A stretch of DNA of 37,963 nt from Myxococcales bacterium. GTDB lineage: Bacteria; Myxococcota_A; Polyangia; Palsa-1104. The translations under genes were made by a program, and so were the position numbers. Each line of letters starts with the position of its first letter. The first letter of the stretch is position 1. Location of the stretch: positions 1-37,963 of the forward strand of contig PNAM01000078.1 in assembly GCA_003170275.1 (NCBI GenBank), written 5' to 3'. Below, one piece after another: positions 26,064 to 36,112 of this stretch. Below the pieces are notes generated by a model. That model was given only the letters and a program-made list of their open reading frames with translations. It was not told the DNA's origin and did not search any database.

Positions 26064-26404
26064 GTCGTTCAGCGCTTTGACCGGCAGAGAGGGCTCAGAG
26101 TTGTTGCATAGTCCGAAGGGCCCCGGCTCGAAAATAACTGACGCTGAGGAGCACAGGTCGAAGTGGCCGCACTACAACGTGGTGCTCGTCCGATCATCGC
26201 TGCCGCGGTGGCGAGGCGTGTGGCGTTCAAGTAGAATCCCAACGTGTCGGAGCTGCGGCAGGCGCCCGGCGACGCAGAACGCGATCCTCGGGCCAAGCGC
26301 AAGGCCACAGCCTGTTCGCGGGCGTGTTGAGGAGGCGGGTCCTGTGATCCGGGGGTTGGAATCAGCGACCACCGCCGGCCATGGGCGCGGCGGGCGGTGC
26401 CGAG
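26064..26404. other. Gene-poor stretch, no feature recognised
   Basis: About 340 bp between the membrane protein and the cold-shock gene. Composition is a little less GC-rich than its neighbours. The frames open here have no start signals or recognisable motifs. A 13-base ACTGACGCTGAGG, also found in 16S rRNA, occurs near 26139 but does not extend further. I see no RNA, repeat or gene. Confidence 0.6.
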
Positions 26405-26608
26405 TTACACGACTTTGCGAACGTTCGCCGCCTGCAGGCCCTTCGGCCCTTGGACGGTATCAAACTCTACCGCATCGCCCTCAGCCAGGCTGCGAAAGCC
26501 CTCACTCGCAATTGCGGTGTGATGCACGAATACGTCGGGGCCGCTCTCGGGGGTGATGAATCCGAACCCCTTCGCGTCGTTGAACCATTTGACGGTACCT
26601 TTTGCCAT
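26405..26608 (-). CDS. cspA: Cold-shock protein, CspA family
   Basis: The 67-residue product is a single OB-fold cold-shock domain: MAKGTVKWFNDAKGFGFI (RNP1-like KGFGFI), then VFVHHTAI (RNP2), EGDAVEFDTVQGPKGLQA and NV. ATG 26608 has an AAGGAATGCAA SD. CspA proteins bind single-stranded RNA/DNA, unfold mRNA in the cold and act as antiterminators. The transcript probably has a ~90-nt 5' leader from the promoter at 26706-26734, in keeping with RNA-level control of csp genes. The open frame extends upstream to 26734 without coding character. Confidence 0.95.
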   Translation of the reverse strand: MAKGTVKWFNDAKGFGFITPESGPDVFVHHTAIASEGFRSLAEGDAVEFDTVQGPKGLQAANVRKVV

Positions 26609-26705
26609 TTGCATTCCTTTTTCCGACTCTCGCTTTGGGCGAGGCCGCGTTACTGTGCTGCGTATTGTTGGTGCCGTTGCGGAAGAGCCCGATCGCTCGC
26701 AGAGG

Positions 26706-26734
26706 AGCCTATTGCCAGGGCGCTGACCGGTCAA
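26706..26734 (-). promoter_or_regulatory. Predicted sigma70 promoter of cspA, with palindrome
   Basis: On the minus strand TTGACC (26734-26729) and TAGGCT (26711-26706) are separated by exactly 17 bp, placing the start near 26699, about 90 nt before the cspA ATG. TGACCGGTCA (26724-26733) is a perfect 10-bp palindrome overlapping the -35 box and may be an operator. Confidence 0.5.
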
Positions 26735-26773
26735 GCTACATCAGCAGCACGAAGCTGACGACGCCGAGCAGGT

Positions 26774-26983
26774 TCAGCCGACTTCGAAGCTATCGAGGTC
26801 GACGACCTCATCGTAACGGCGTTCTCCGTGCTCGTCGACGGTGAATTGGAAGCGCGACTTCGTGATTCTTGCCTTGCGGATTCCGAAAAACTGCATGGCG
26901 CCCGGAACATCCTCAGTAGCTCCGACCAGCGTTAGCAAGTCGCCATCCGCATCGTAGACACCGAAGAGGAGTTCGCTGTTCAT
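26774..26983 (-). CDS. Small hypothetical protein
   Basis: A 69-residue product from ATG 26983 (an upstream in-frame start at 27019 would add 12 residues). It contains LLFGVYDADGDLLTLVGAT, QFFGIRKARITKSRFQFTVD and RYDEVVDLDSFEV. No signal peptide, membrane helix or motif is seen; no strong SD. Lower GC than neighbours and nearby gene remnants raise the chance of a recent acquisition or a remnant itself. Unrecognised; coding status moderately likely. Confidence 0.5.
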   Translation of the reverse strand: MNSELLFGVYDADGDLLTLVGATEDVPGAMQFFGIRKARITKSRFQFTVDEHGERRYDEVVDLDSFEVG

Positions 26984-27152
26984 GGCGGGATTGAGCCACC
27001 GACGGCGCCTCAGATCCAACTAATTCGCCCTGCGGGATTCGATCCTGCCGAGCAAGACCGAGCGCGCTCGCTACCTACTGGACGGTATCCTCCCTGACGG
27101 CAATTGAGCAGGGCCAGCGCGGCAACTAGCTGGCGGGACAGTAGAAAGATAG

Positions 27153-27514
27153 TGGAGGCGCCGGGAGTCGAACCCGGGTCCGAAAGTGCTTAGCAGCGGC
27201 CCCTACGTGCGTGTTCGGCGGATTTGGTTTCGCATCCGGCTGTGCCCGCCGACGGGCCCTGCCGGTAGCTAGCCCATCCTGTGGTTTCGCCTCTGTCGCA
27301 ATGAGCACTCGACTCGGCTAGCCCGCTAGTTTTATGCCCCATCCCGGACCGCGGACACTTCCGGGGGAGACAGCTCTCTACCGGTTATTAAGCGGCGAGA
27401 GCGTACGCGTTATCGTTCGCGTTTCTACGTTCCAGCTGGATTTACGAGGATAACTGGAGTCCTCGGCACGCGACCTTCCGCGAAGTACACCTCCGTCGAA
27501 ACCGTTTCGCCCCC
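27153..27514 (-). ncRNA. ssrA: tmRNA (ssrA), tag ANDNAYALAA
   Basis: Transfer-messenger RNA of about 362 nt. The 5' end GGGGGCG (27514-27508) pairs with CGCCTCC (27160-27154) in a 7-bp acceptor stem with G at position 3 opposite U, the alanine identity wobble. The 5' part has GGTTTCGACGG, and the 3' end has the T arm CGGGTTCGACTCCCG. The resume region (TAGAAAC) precedes GCG AAC GAT AAC GCG TAC GCT CTC GCC GCT TAA TAA, which codes for the tag ANDNAYALAA followed by two stops. The bases after the discriminator read CTA rather than CCA, so CCA must be added after transcription. It rescues stalled ribosomes with SmpB and marks peptides for proteolysis. Confidence 0.96.
27385..27420 (-). other. 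tmRNA tag reading frame
   Basis: Twelve codons, ten amino acids then TAA TAA. The Ala-Leu-Ala-Ala end is the degron recognised by ClpXP and FtsH. Confidence 0.93.
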
Positions 27515-27534
27515 GAAGAGCCTCGGGACCCCTG

Positions 27535-27564
27535 TAATCTGCACACGCCTGACCGTCCGGTCAA
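27535..27564 (-). promoter_or_regulatory. Predicted promoter of ssrA
   Basis: On the minus strand TTGACC (27564-27559) and AGATTA (27540-27535) are 18 bp apart. Transcription would begin about 13 nt before the mature 5' end, leaving a leader for RNase P. An inverted repeat (TGACCG-TC-CGGTCA, 27550-27563) overlaps the -35 box. Confidence 0.45.
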
Positions 27565-27594
27565 CCCTCGATTTTCGCAGTGTTTCCCGCGCGG

Positions 27595-29892
27595 CTACTT
27601 GATGATCACGCGGTCCGAGGTGAACTTGAAATAGCTCGAGTAGACGGCGTCGGCCAGGCAGTCGGCCAGGGTGACCGCGGTGTTGCTCTTGTCCTTGCAA
27701 CCGGTGACCGAGTTGCCGGTCACCGTCAGCGTGTACGGCGGACCCGCGCCCGCCGGCGGCACGGTCGGGTCGTCCTTGTTGGCGTCGGGCTGCGTGGGCG
27801 TGATCTGCGGCGTGAACACCGTGCAACCGTTCACCAGCGCATCGAGCAGCGTGTTGGTCGCCTTGAATTTCTGGCTGCAGTTGAACAACCCGGAGCCGAC
27901 CAGCGCCGCCGGAATCGCCACCTTCGAGAGCGACAACGCCGTGATGTTGCCGCACAGCTTGCCGGTGTTGTTGGCCATCTGCTGGCTCCCGAGCGTGGCG
28001 AAGCTCATCAGCGTCGAATCGAGGTGCTCGGCCGCGAGGTGGCCGGGCGTCGCTCCCGACGAAGTCTTCGGCGCGTTGACCGTGTTGGTCACCACCGAGA
28101 CGCGCGTGCCCACCATGCGCAAGGTCGCGGGCGCACCGCCGAGCGACAGCGTCAACGAGATGTTCGAGGGCCCCGCGGTCAGCGTCTTGCCCGCGAACGA
28201 CGCGCTCATCGTGGTGGTCGGAACGCGGCTCGCGTCGATCGACATCGGATCGACCGTGTACCACCAGTCGAGATCGTTGGTGCCATCGTAGCCGCCGCCC
28301 GTCGCCGGCGTGCCGTTGAGGATGCCCATCGGGAACGCCGGGTTGGCCGTGCCGGAGAGATCGACCAGGTTGCTGAATCGCATCATCACCGACGCGGTGC
28401 CGTCCTTGATGTGCGTGGCGAGGGTGCTGTTGAACTGGCCCTGCGCGGTTCCGCCGGTGACCGCGGCCGCGAGCTGGTTCGCCGGGCAGAACGTATCGGT
28501 GGCATACACCACCGTCAGGAAATTGATGCGATGGTCCTGCTCGAACTTGCAGGTGCCGTCGCAGCCGTCGAGGTTGGTCTTGTTGCCGTCGTCGCACTGC
28601 TCGCCCGGATCGCGGCGGTTGTTGCCGCACACGATCTTGAGGCAGCCCGGCGTGCAGGTCCCGGCCGCCGGCGGATCGCACTCCTCGTTCTTCGCCGCGT
28701 CGACGAAGCCGTCGCCGCACATCGACGGCTTGCACAGCTTGTTGAGGCAGATGTTGCCGGTGCCGCAGGTAGTGCCGTCGGCGAGCGCGGTCCCTGCCGA
28801 GCACTTTTGCACCGCCATCATGTTGACGGTCGCCGCGCCGCAGGTCTCGACGCCGTTGCACGGATTGGCGTCGGGGCAGGAGTTCGGCTGAAGCGTGCAC
28901 GAGAACTTGCAGTTCGGCTCGCAGCCCGAGCCCGCCAGGTTGTTGGCGCTGCCGAGATCGCAGTCTTCGCCGGCTTCCTTGATGCCGTTGCCGCACACCG
29001 AGCCGGGCGGCAGGCAGGCGCCGCTCGAGCACTTGTTCGGGCTGCCCACGCTGCCGCAAGCCATTCCGTCCTTCGAGGCGTCGGCGATCGCGAGGCAGGT
29101 GTGCTGCGCGGTGCAGCTCTGCACCTGGCACTCGGGCGCGGCGGGGCAATCGTTGGCTGCCACCGCGCAGGTGTACGTGCAGTTGGTGCGGCAGCCGTCG
29201 GTGTTGTCGGTGTTGCCGTCGTCGCAGATCTCGCCGGGCTCCTTCGTTCCGTTGTTGCACACCGGCGCGGTGCACACGCCGGTCTTGCAATACTTCGTCG
29301 CATCGGTGGGGCAGGCCAGCCCGTCGGCGATCGGCGTGCCGGGCGCGCAGGTGTGTGTCTCCGTCTGGCAGGTGCCCTGGCCCATGCACGAATCGGCGGG
29401 CGTGCAGTTGCGAGCCGCGTCGCCGGTGACGCAGGTGAACGTGCAGTCGTGCTGGCAGCCGTCTCCGTCGGTGACGTTGCCGTCGTCGCACTCTTCGGGT
29501 GCGCTGACCAACATGTCGCCGCACTGAATGTCGCCGCACGCGCCGCCCCTGCAGATCTGGCTGGCGCCGCAGGTGGTGTTGTCGGCCGACGGGGTTCCGG
29601 GATCACAGGTGTGGCTCGCGTTGCAGGTCTCGGCGCCGTTGCACGGATCGCCGTCGTCGCACTGCACCGACACGACGCAGGTCAAGGTGCAGTCGACCTG
29701 GCAGCCGTCGCCGTTGACCTGGTTCCCGTCGTCGCACTGCTCCATCGGATCGATCACGCCGTTGCCGCACAGGCTCGGCGGATTGTCGTCCGCGTCGTCC
29801 GTGCCTCCATCGAGCGCCACGCCCGGCGTCGAGAACGAACAGCCCGCGGTCAGTGCCGCGGCGCAAACCGTGGCCACAAGGGTCAAGCGCAT
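27595..29892 (-). CDS. Large DUF4215-type Cys-rich lipoprotein
   Basis: ATG 29892 has AGGAG at 7 bp and a lipobox (AAALTAGC). The 765-residue product has at least five DUF4215-type units of the form CGNG-x-DxxEQCDDGNxxxGDGC-x-CxxTC, interspersed with Cys-rich stretches (residues ~40-450; about 60 Cys). Residues ~455-765 form a different domain with few Cys: INFLTVVYATDTFCPANQ and then VMMRFSNLVDLSGTANPAF, suggesting a catalase-like heme-free or beta-rich fold. The -AVSL- style ends are not a sorting signal. Disulfide-dense surface proteins of this kind are abundant in myxobacteria; functions are mostly unknown. It ends 80 bp from the ssrA 5' end. Confidence 0.8.
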   Translation of the reverse strand: MRLTLVATVCAAALTAGCSFSTPGVALDGGTDDADDNPPSLCGNGVIDPMEQCDDGNQVNGDGCQVDCTLTCVVSVQCDDGDPCNGAETCNASHTCDPGTPSADNTTCGASQICRGGACGDIQCGDMLVSAPEECDDGNVTDGDGCQHDCTFTCVTGDAARNCTPADSCMGQGTCQTETHTCAPGTPIADGLACPTDATKYCKTGVCTAPVCNNGTKEPGEICDDGNTDNTDGCRTNCTYTCAVAANDCPAAPECQVQSCTAQHTCLAIADASKDGMACGSVGSPNKCSSGACLPPGSVCGNGIKEAGEDCDLGSANNLAGSGCEPNCKFSCTLQPNSCPDANPCNGVETCGAATVNMMAVQKCSAGTALADGTTCGTGNICLNKLCKPSMCGDGFVDAAKNEECDPPAAGTCTPGCLKIVCGNNRRDPGEQCDDGNKTNLDGCDGTCKFEQDHRINFLTVVYATDTFCPANQLAAAVTGGTAQGQFNSTLATHIKDGTASVMMRFSNLVDLSGTANPAFPMGILNGTPATGGGYDGTNDLDWWYTVDPMSIDASRVPTTTMSASFAGKTLTAGPSNISLTLSLGGAPATLRMVGTRVSVVTNTVNAPKTSSGATPGHLAAEHLDSTLMSFATLGSQQMANNTGKLCGNITALSLSKVAIPAALVGSGLFNCSQKFKATNTLLDALVNGCTVFTPQITPTQPDANKDDPTVPPAGAGPPYTLTVTGNSVTGCKDKSNTAVTLADCLADAVYSSYFKFTSDRVIIK

Positions 29893-29932
29893 GTTGGTGC
29901 TCCTGCTAGGATCCTGATTTTACCACGGTCAC

Positions 29933-31327
29933 TTACGTCGCGTTCAGGACCCTTTGCCGCTCGCTGGCGGTCAGGCCGTACAGGCGAAAGACGCCCTCGT
30001 CGAACGCTTCCGGCGACTCTTTCGCGAGCTGCTCGAGCTCTAGATTCATTTGTATGATCGGAAGCTTACGCAGGTTCACCGGCTTCACCTCGGCGAATGC
30101 GCGCGCCTGCTCCTGGGTCACCATTCCGTACACCCAGCGCAACAGCTTCGAGTTGAGCAGCGCCACCAGCGCCACCAGGGACACGCCGGCGCGTGGGCGC
30201 ACCACGATCACGCTGTTCAGGCAGAAGTAGCCGACGTCGTCGACCGCCGCGATCAGCGAGGACGCGGTCTGGCGCAGCACGATCTTCGGCGCCGCGAACA
30301 GCGCCGGTGAGCGCGGCCAGTGCAGGTTCCACCACGGCGTCTTGCCGAGGCGCGTCTCGCGCTTTTGCGACAGCCGGCGCTCGAACGGCGCGAGATAGGC
30401 GAGCGCGCGCGGATGGCTGGCGCGATCGATGTGGCGCGTGGCGTAGACGATCGAATGGCCGGTGGCGCGCGGCACGCAAGGGGGGTGCAGCTCGCGGCCG
30501 ATCAGCGCCGGATGGAGCAGCTCGGGCTCGATCCCGAGCTCGAGAGCGTGCGCGTCGGGGATGCGGAAGATCCGGTCGCCGCCGGTGCCGATCCCCGCGG
30601 CCACCTGATCGCACCAATCGCCGAGCGGCGCGTGCTCGCGCATAAGCCGCTGCACCAGGCGCCCGCCGATTGGATCCATGAACGGCGCGCACGAAGGCGC
30701 GGCCAACAGCTCGTCGCGCGCGAGCGGCTGCGCCACCGACGAGGCGAGCGCTGCGGGAAGCTCGCGCCGCGCGACCCGTCGCAGATCGATCACCTGCGTG
30801 GCCGCCGCCGACGGCTCGCGCGCGATCACCACCACGCACGACGGCACGTTGGCGGAGAACACCCCGTCGCCCAGGTTCACCGCCAGCTCGAGCGAGGAGC
30901 GCTCGGCGAAGTGGCGGCGCGCGCGCGCGTATTCGTGCTGAAAGAGAAAGTTCGACGGCACCACCATTCCCAGCCGGCCGCCTGGCGCGAGCGCCGCGTG
31001 CGCTGCGGCGAGGAAATAGTTGAAGCTGTCGGGCGTGCGCGTGTGCACCTCGGCGAAGCGCGCCCTGTAGCGCGTGCGCTCGCCGGGCGACAGATGCGCG
31101 CCCCACGGCGGATTGCCGATCACCGCGTCGAACGCGATGCCGGGAAAGCGCGCCGCCAGGTCCAGCCCGTCGCCGACCACCAGCTCGGCCGATCCGCCGA
31201 GCGCGCGGCGCGCGGTCGCGATCGCGTCGCCGTCGAGATCGACGCCGTAGAGCTGCGCCGCGTGCGGGCCGAGCACCTCGCGCGCGGCGAGCAGGAACGC
31301 GCCCTCGCCGCACGCCACGTCGAGCAC
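29933..31327 (-). CDS. N6-adenine DNA methylase with TaqI-like C-terminus (N-terminus possibly longer)
   Basis: From GTG 31327 the product is 464 residues. It contains motif I (VACGEGAFLLAAREVL), the catalytic motif IV NPPW (Asn72-Trp75) and a TaqI-type specificity domain near the end (NSVIVVRPRAGVSLVALV, NSKLLRWVYG, RKLPIIQM). Such enzymes methylate adenine in a specific DNA site. Upstream in the same frame lies DRKARGVFYTPPFLARYVAE, a conserved methylase N-terminal segment, but no ATG, GTG or TTG occurs before it. The real start may be non-canonical or mutated, or the N-terminus truncated. No endonuclease gene is seen, so it is an orphan or bifunctional enzyme. It lies directly after the MoxR gene. 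Confidence 0.8.
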   Translation of the reverse strand: MLDVACGEGAFLLAAREVLGPHAAQLYGVDLDGDAIATARRALGGSAELVVGDGLDLAARFPGIAFDAVIGNPPWGAHLSPGERTRYRARFAEVHTRTPDSFNYFLAAAHAALAPGGRLGMVVPSNFLFQHEYARARRHFAERSSLELAVNLGDGVFSANVPSCVVVIAREPSAAATQVIDLRRVARRELPAALASSVAQPLARDELLAAPSCAPFMDPIGGRLVQRLMREHAPLGDWCDQVAAGIGTGGDRIFRIPDAHALELGIEPELLHPALIGRELHPPCVPRATGHSIVYATRHIDRASHPRALAYLAPFERRLSQKRETRLGKTPWWNLHWPRSPALFAAPKIVLRQTASSLIAAVDDVGYFCLNSVIVVRPRAGVSLVALVALLNSKLLRWVYGMVTQEQARAFAEVKPVNLRKLPIIQMNLELEQLAKESPEAFDEGVFRLYGLTASERQRVLNAT

Positions 31328-31433
31328 GCGCAGCGGCGCTCCCCCGGGGCGCGCGAGCAGCGGCGCCAGCGTGCGCTCGGCGACGTAGCGCGCGAGGAAC
31401 GGCGGCGTGTAGAAGACGCCGCGCGCCTTGCGA

Positions 31434-32270
31434 TCAGCCGCGGCCGCGACCGCCCGCCTGCCGCTCGGCCATCGCCAGGATGTCCTGCTCGCGCTTGAGC
31501 AGCACCCCGAGGAACGGCAAGCCCTCGTCGAGATCCTTGGTCCCGAGCCCGGCGCGCTTGAGCGCCGCGATCCAGTCGATTAGCTCGCTGGTCGACGGCC
31601 GCTTGCGCAGCCCGTGCTCGTTGCGCAGCGCGTAGAACGCCTGCAATGTGCGCTCGAGGAGCTGGGTCTCGAGCTTCGGGTGGTGCACGCGCACGATGCG
31701 CGCCATCAGCTCGGCGTCGGGGAACTCGATGAAGTGGAACACGCAGCGCCGCAGAAACGCGTCGGGCAGCTCCTTCTCCGCGTTCGAGGTGATCACCACC
31801 ACCGGCCGTTCGCGCGCCGCGATCTCGTCCTTGGTCTCGTTGATCACGAAGCGCATGCGATCGAGCTCGTGCAACAGATCGTTGGGGAACTCGAGATCGG
31901 CCTTGTCGATCTCGTCGATGAGCAGCACCAGCCGCTCCTGGGACGCGAACGATTCGCCGAGCGGGCCCAGGCGGATGTAGCGGCGGATATCCTTGACGTC
32001 GCCGTCGTTGAAGCGTGAGTCGTACAGGCGCGCCACCGTGTCGTAGACGTACAGCCCGTCCTGCGCGCGCGTGGTCGACTTGACCGGCCAGTGGATGAGC
32101 CGCATCCCGAGGCCGGCCGCGATCGACTCGGCGAGCATGGTCTTGCCGGTGCCCGGCTCGCCGCGCACCAACAGCGGTCGCTCGAGCGCGATGGCGCAGT
32201 TGACCGCCGCCTCGAGCCCCGGCGAGGTCAGGTAGCGGTCGGTCCCGCGAAAACGCTGGAAGTCATTCAT
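31434..32270 (-). CDS. MoxR-family AAA+ ATPase
   Basis: The 278-residue ATPase has Walker A GEPGTGKT (~37-44), Walker B LVLLIDEIDKADLEFPNDLL, sensor 1 VITSNAEKELPDAF and the MoxR helix insert RRYIRLGPLG. MoxR proteins act as chaperones for metal insertion or complex assembly, often with a VWA-domain partner. No VWA gene is visible here. Its stop overlaps the conserved N-terminal segment of the methylase frame. ATG 32270 is 26 bp from the divergent OmpA-domain gene. Confidence 0.9.
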   Translation of the reverse strand: MNDFQRFRGTDRYLTSPGLEAAVNCAIALERPLLVRGEPGTGKTMLAESIAAGLGMRLIHWPVKSTTRAQDGLYVYDTVARLYDSRFNDGDVKDIRRYIRLGPLGESFASQERLVLLIDEIDKADLEFPNDLLHELDRMRFVINETKDEIAARERPVVVITSNAEKELPDAFLRRCVFHFIEFPDAELMARIVRVHHPKLETQLLERTLQAFYALRNEHGLRKRPSTSELIDWIAALKRAGLGTKDLDEGLPFLGVLLKREQDILAMAERQAGGRGRG

Positions 32271-32296
32271 CGGTAGATGAAGGTATCATACCGCGC

Positions 32297-33325
32297 ATGG
32301 TCCGCTCCCTGGCCGGATTGCTGCTGTTGACGGCGGTTGCGCACGCAGATCCGGTGGAGATCGCGCTCAAGAATCAGGTGCCGGCCGGGCAGAAGCCGGC
32401 GATCGTAGTCACCGCGGTGACTGCGCTCCGGCAGGTGCGCGTGGAGTTGACGCGCGAGGACGATGGCAAGACGTTCGCCGCCGGCCATGGCGCCTTGCGC
32501 GAGAAGCAGGTCGTGACGCTGCCGTTCGGCGACGGGCGGGCCGGCAAACACAAATGGAAGGGCACGCTGGTCGCGCTGTTCCCCGACGGCAATCGCTTCT
32601 CGACCGGGCTCACCTTCGAGACCGCGAGCGTCGGCGAGCTGCACGTCAAGTACAGCCGCGATCACCTGGACCTCGACGGGCACACGCTCGAATTCCAGCT
32701 CTCGCGTCCGGCCGCCAAGGCCGAGCTCACCGTGTTCGGCGACGACGGAAGCGAGCTCGGAAGCGGCGAGGCCACCTTCCACAACGAGCCGCCCGACACC
32801 TGGCTGCGCGTTCCGTGGACGCAGAAGCCGGGCAACCCGATGCGGCTCGAGCTGCACGCCACCGATGACAACGGCACCAGCGTGCTGGTCAAGCTGATCC
32901 CTTGGTCGGTCTCCATCCCGCACCTGGAGGTGGTCTTCGCCACCGGTCAGTCGGCCGTGCAACCGTCGGAGGTCCCCAAGCTCGACGCCAGCTACACGCG
33001 CATCGTCGAAGCGGTCGACAAGGCGCGCAAGGCCGACGCCACCATCCAGGTGCGGCTGTTCATCGCCGGTCACACCGACACCGTCGGAGGGAGCGCGGAG
33101 AACCGCAAGCTCTCGCTCGATCGCGCGCTCGCCATCGCCACCTGGTTCCGCGATCGCGGCCTGCCCCTGCCGATCGTCTACGCCGGCTTCGGCGAGGACG
33201 CGCTCAAGGTCAAGACGCCCGACAACACCGACGAGCAGGCCAACCGCCGCGCGGACTACATCGTCGGCGTCGAAGAGCCGCTCATCGGACGCGGCGTCAA
33301 GGCGCAGTGGTTCACGCTCAAGTGA
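32297..33325 (+). CDS. Exported OmpA-like domain protein
   Basis: The 342-residue protein has a signal peptide (SLAGLLLLTAVAHA-DP), a beta-rich N-terminal ~200 residues and a C-terminal OmpA/MotB peptidoglycan-binding domain: FATGQSAVQPSEVPKLDASY, RLFIAGHTDTVGG (the conserved Asp and Arg-binding pocket), NRKLSLDRALAIATWF and YAGFGEDALKV, ending ANRRADYIV. There is no beta-barrel, so it is probably periplasmic and tethers to the wall. Its TGA and the TRAP gene stop abut in TGATCA. Confidence 0.88.
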   Translation: MVRSLAGLLLLTAVAHADPVEIALKNQVPAGQKPAIVVTAVTALRQVRVELTREDDGKTFAAGHGALREKQVVTLPFGDGRAGKHKWKGTLVALFPDGNRFSTGLTFETASVGELHVKYSRDHLDLDGHTLEFQLSRPAAKAELTVFGDDGSELGSGEATFHNEPPDTWLRVPWTQKPGNPMRLELHATDDNGTSVLVKLIPWSVSIPHLEVVFATGQSAVQPSEVPKLDASYTRIVEAVDKARKADATIQVRLFIAGHTDTVGGSAENRKLSLDRALAIATWFRDRGLPLPIVYAGFGEDALKVKTPDNTDEQANRRADYIVGVEEPLIGRGVKAQWFTLK

Positions 33326-34326
33326 TCAGCGCGCGTGCTCGGCGCGAAAATCGGCGATCAGCGAGGTCACCCGTTGCAGCAGCTCGGCCGGCACCAGCGA
33401 CGTGCCCAGCGCCTCGCGCGCCGAGCGGGCGGCCTCGAAGAAGTCGGCGCGAAACGCCTCGCTGACCTTCACCGGGATCAGCCCCTGCTTTTGGAACAGG
33501 CCGCCGAGCAGCGCCTCGTCGGCACGTGCGCCGACCTCCTCCATGCGCGCCTCCAGCTTGACCGTCAGCGTGCGTAGGATGCGCTGGTTCTCGGCGGAGA
33601 TGCGATCGAGCGCGCGGATCGCGATCACGTGGCAGCCGGTCAGGTACCCGGTGCGCAGATCGGTGAAGTACCTGGCGCGCACGGTCCACTGGAACGCCAG
33701 CGCCGCGGTGGGCGCCGCGAGAAAGCCGTTGACGGTGCCGCGATCGTACGCGCCGGCGGCGTCGTTCAGCGACGTCGACAGCTCGAGCGCCACGCCCATG
33801 TGCTCGAGCGTGGTCACGCCCACCTCCTCGAGCTGCCACTTCCACAGGCGCGCCGCGCGCAGCTCGGTGAGCGTGCGGATCGGCGTACGCGACAAGATGA
33901 TCTGCGGACCGAGCCCGGAGGTGCCGAGCAGCGCGTAGCCCGCATGCGTCGCCTCGGCGTCGAGGAGCGGGCGCAGGTGGTTGACCACGAACGCCGCCTC
34001 GGCGCGGTTCTGGAACAGGCCGGGCAGGATCAGCACGCGCAGCGACGGCGCCACCCGCGTGCAGATTCCGCCGGCGATCTGGCCGTCGATCTGATCCTTC
34101 TCGATGCGCGCCATCACCTCGATCTCGTCGCCGACGATGCCGCCGAGGTACAGCTTGATGTGCACCTCGCCGTGCGTCTGCTCGTCGACCTCGCGCGCGA
34201 ACGCCTTGAGCTCGCGCGCCCACGCCGTGCCGTCGGGCGCCACCGAGGCGATGCGCAGCACGCGCGGATCGGCGTGCGCCCGGTACGCCAGGCCCGGCAC
34301 CAGCAGCACGAGCGCCAGCAGCGCCC

Positions 34327-34330
<4 letters not shown>
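33326..34330 (-). CDS. TRAP-type (DctP-like) solute-binding protein
   Basis: The GTG start at 34330 overlaps the kinase stop in GTGA. The 334-residue product has a signal peptide (LLALVLLVPGLAYRAHA-DP) and the DctP fold: VAPDGTAWARELKAFAREVD, VHIKLYLGGIVGDE, PSLRVLILPGLF, then GLGPQIILSRTPIRTL and DRGTVNGFLAAPTAAL. The DctP Arg that binds carboxylates may be in the SRTPIRTL region. DctQ and DctM membrane subunits are absent, so it is an orphan binding protein. Coupling to a Ser/Thr kinase suggests a sensory rather than transport role (inference). Confidence 0.85.
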
Positions 34331-36084
<1,754 letters not shown>

Positions 36085-36112
36085 GCCCCTCCCCGGTACA
36101 TCTTACCGCGGG

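Noticed and set aside
26135..26160. 16S rRNA-like 13-mer ACTGACGCTGAGG
   Set aside because: The match does not extend to either side and no other rRNA segment is near.
27030..27055. T-arm-like stem-loop GCGGGATTCGATCCTGC as a tRNA or attachment site remnant
   Set aside because: No acceptor or anticodon stems flank it, and it does not copy the tmRNA 3' end.
27580..30057. A long plus-strand open frame (825 codons) over the DUF4215 gene
   Set aside because: It is antisense to a clear Cys-rich lipoprotein gene, has no motif and an extreme Arg/Ala/Val composition.
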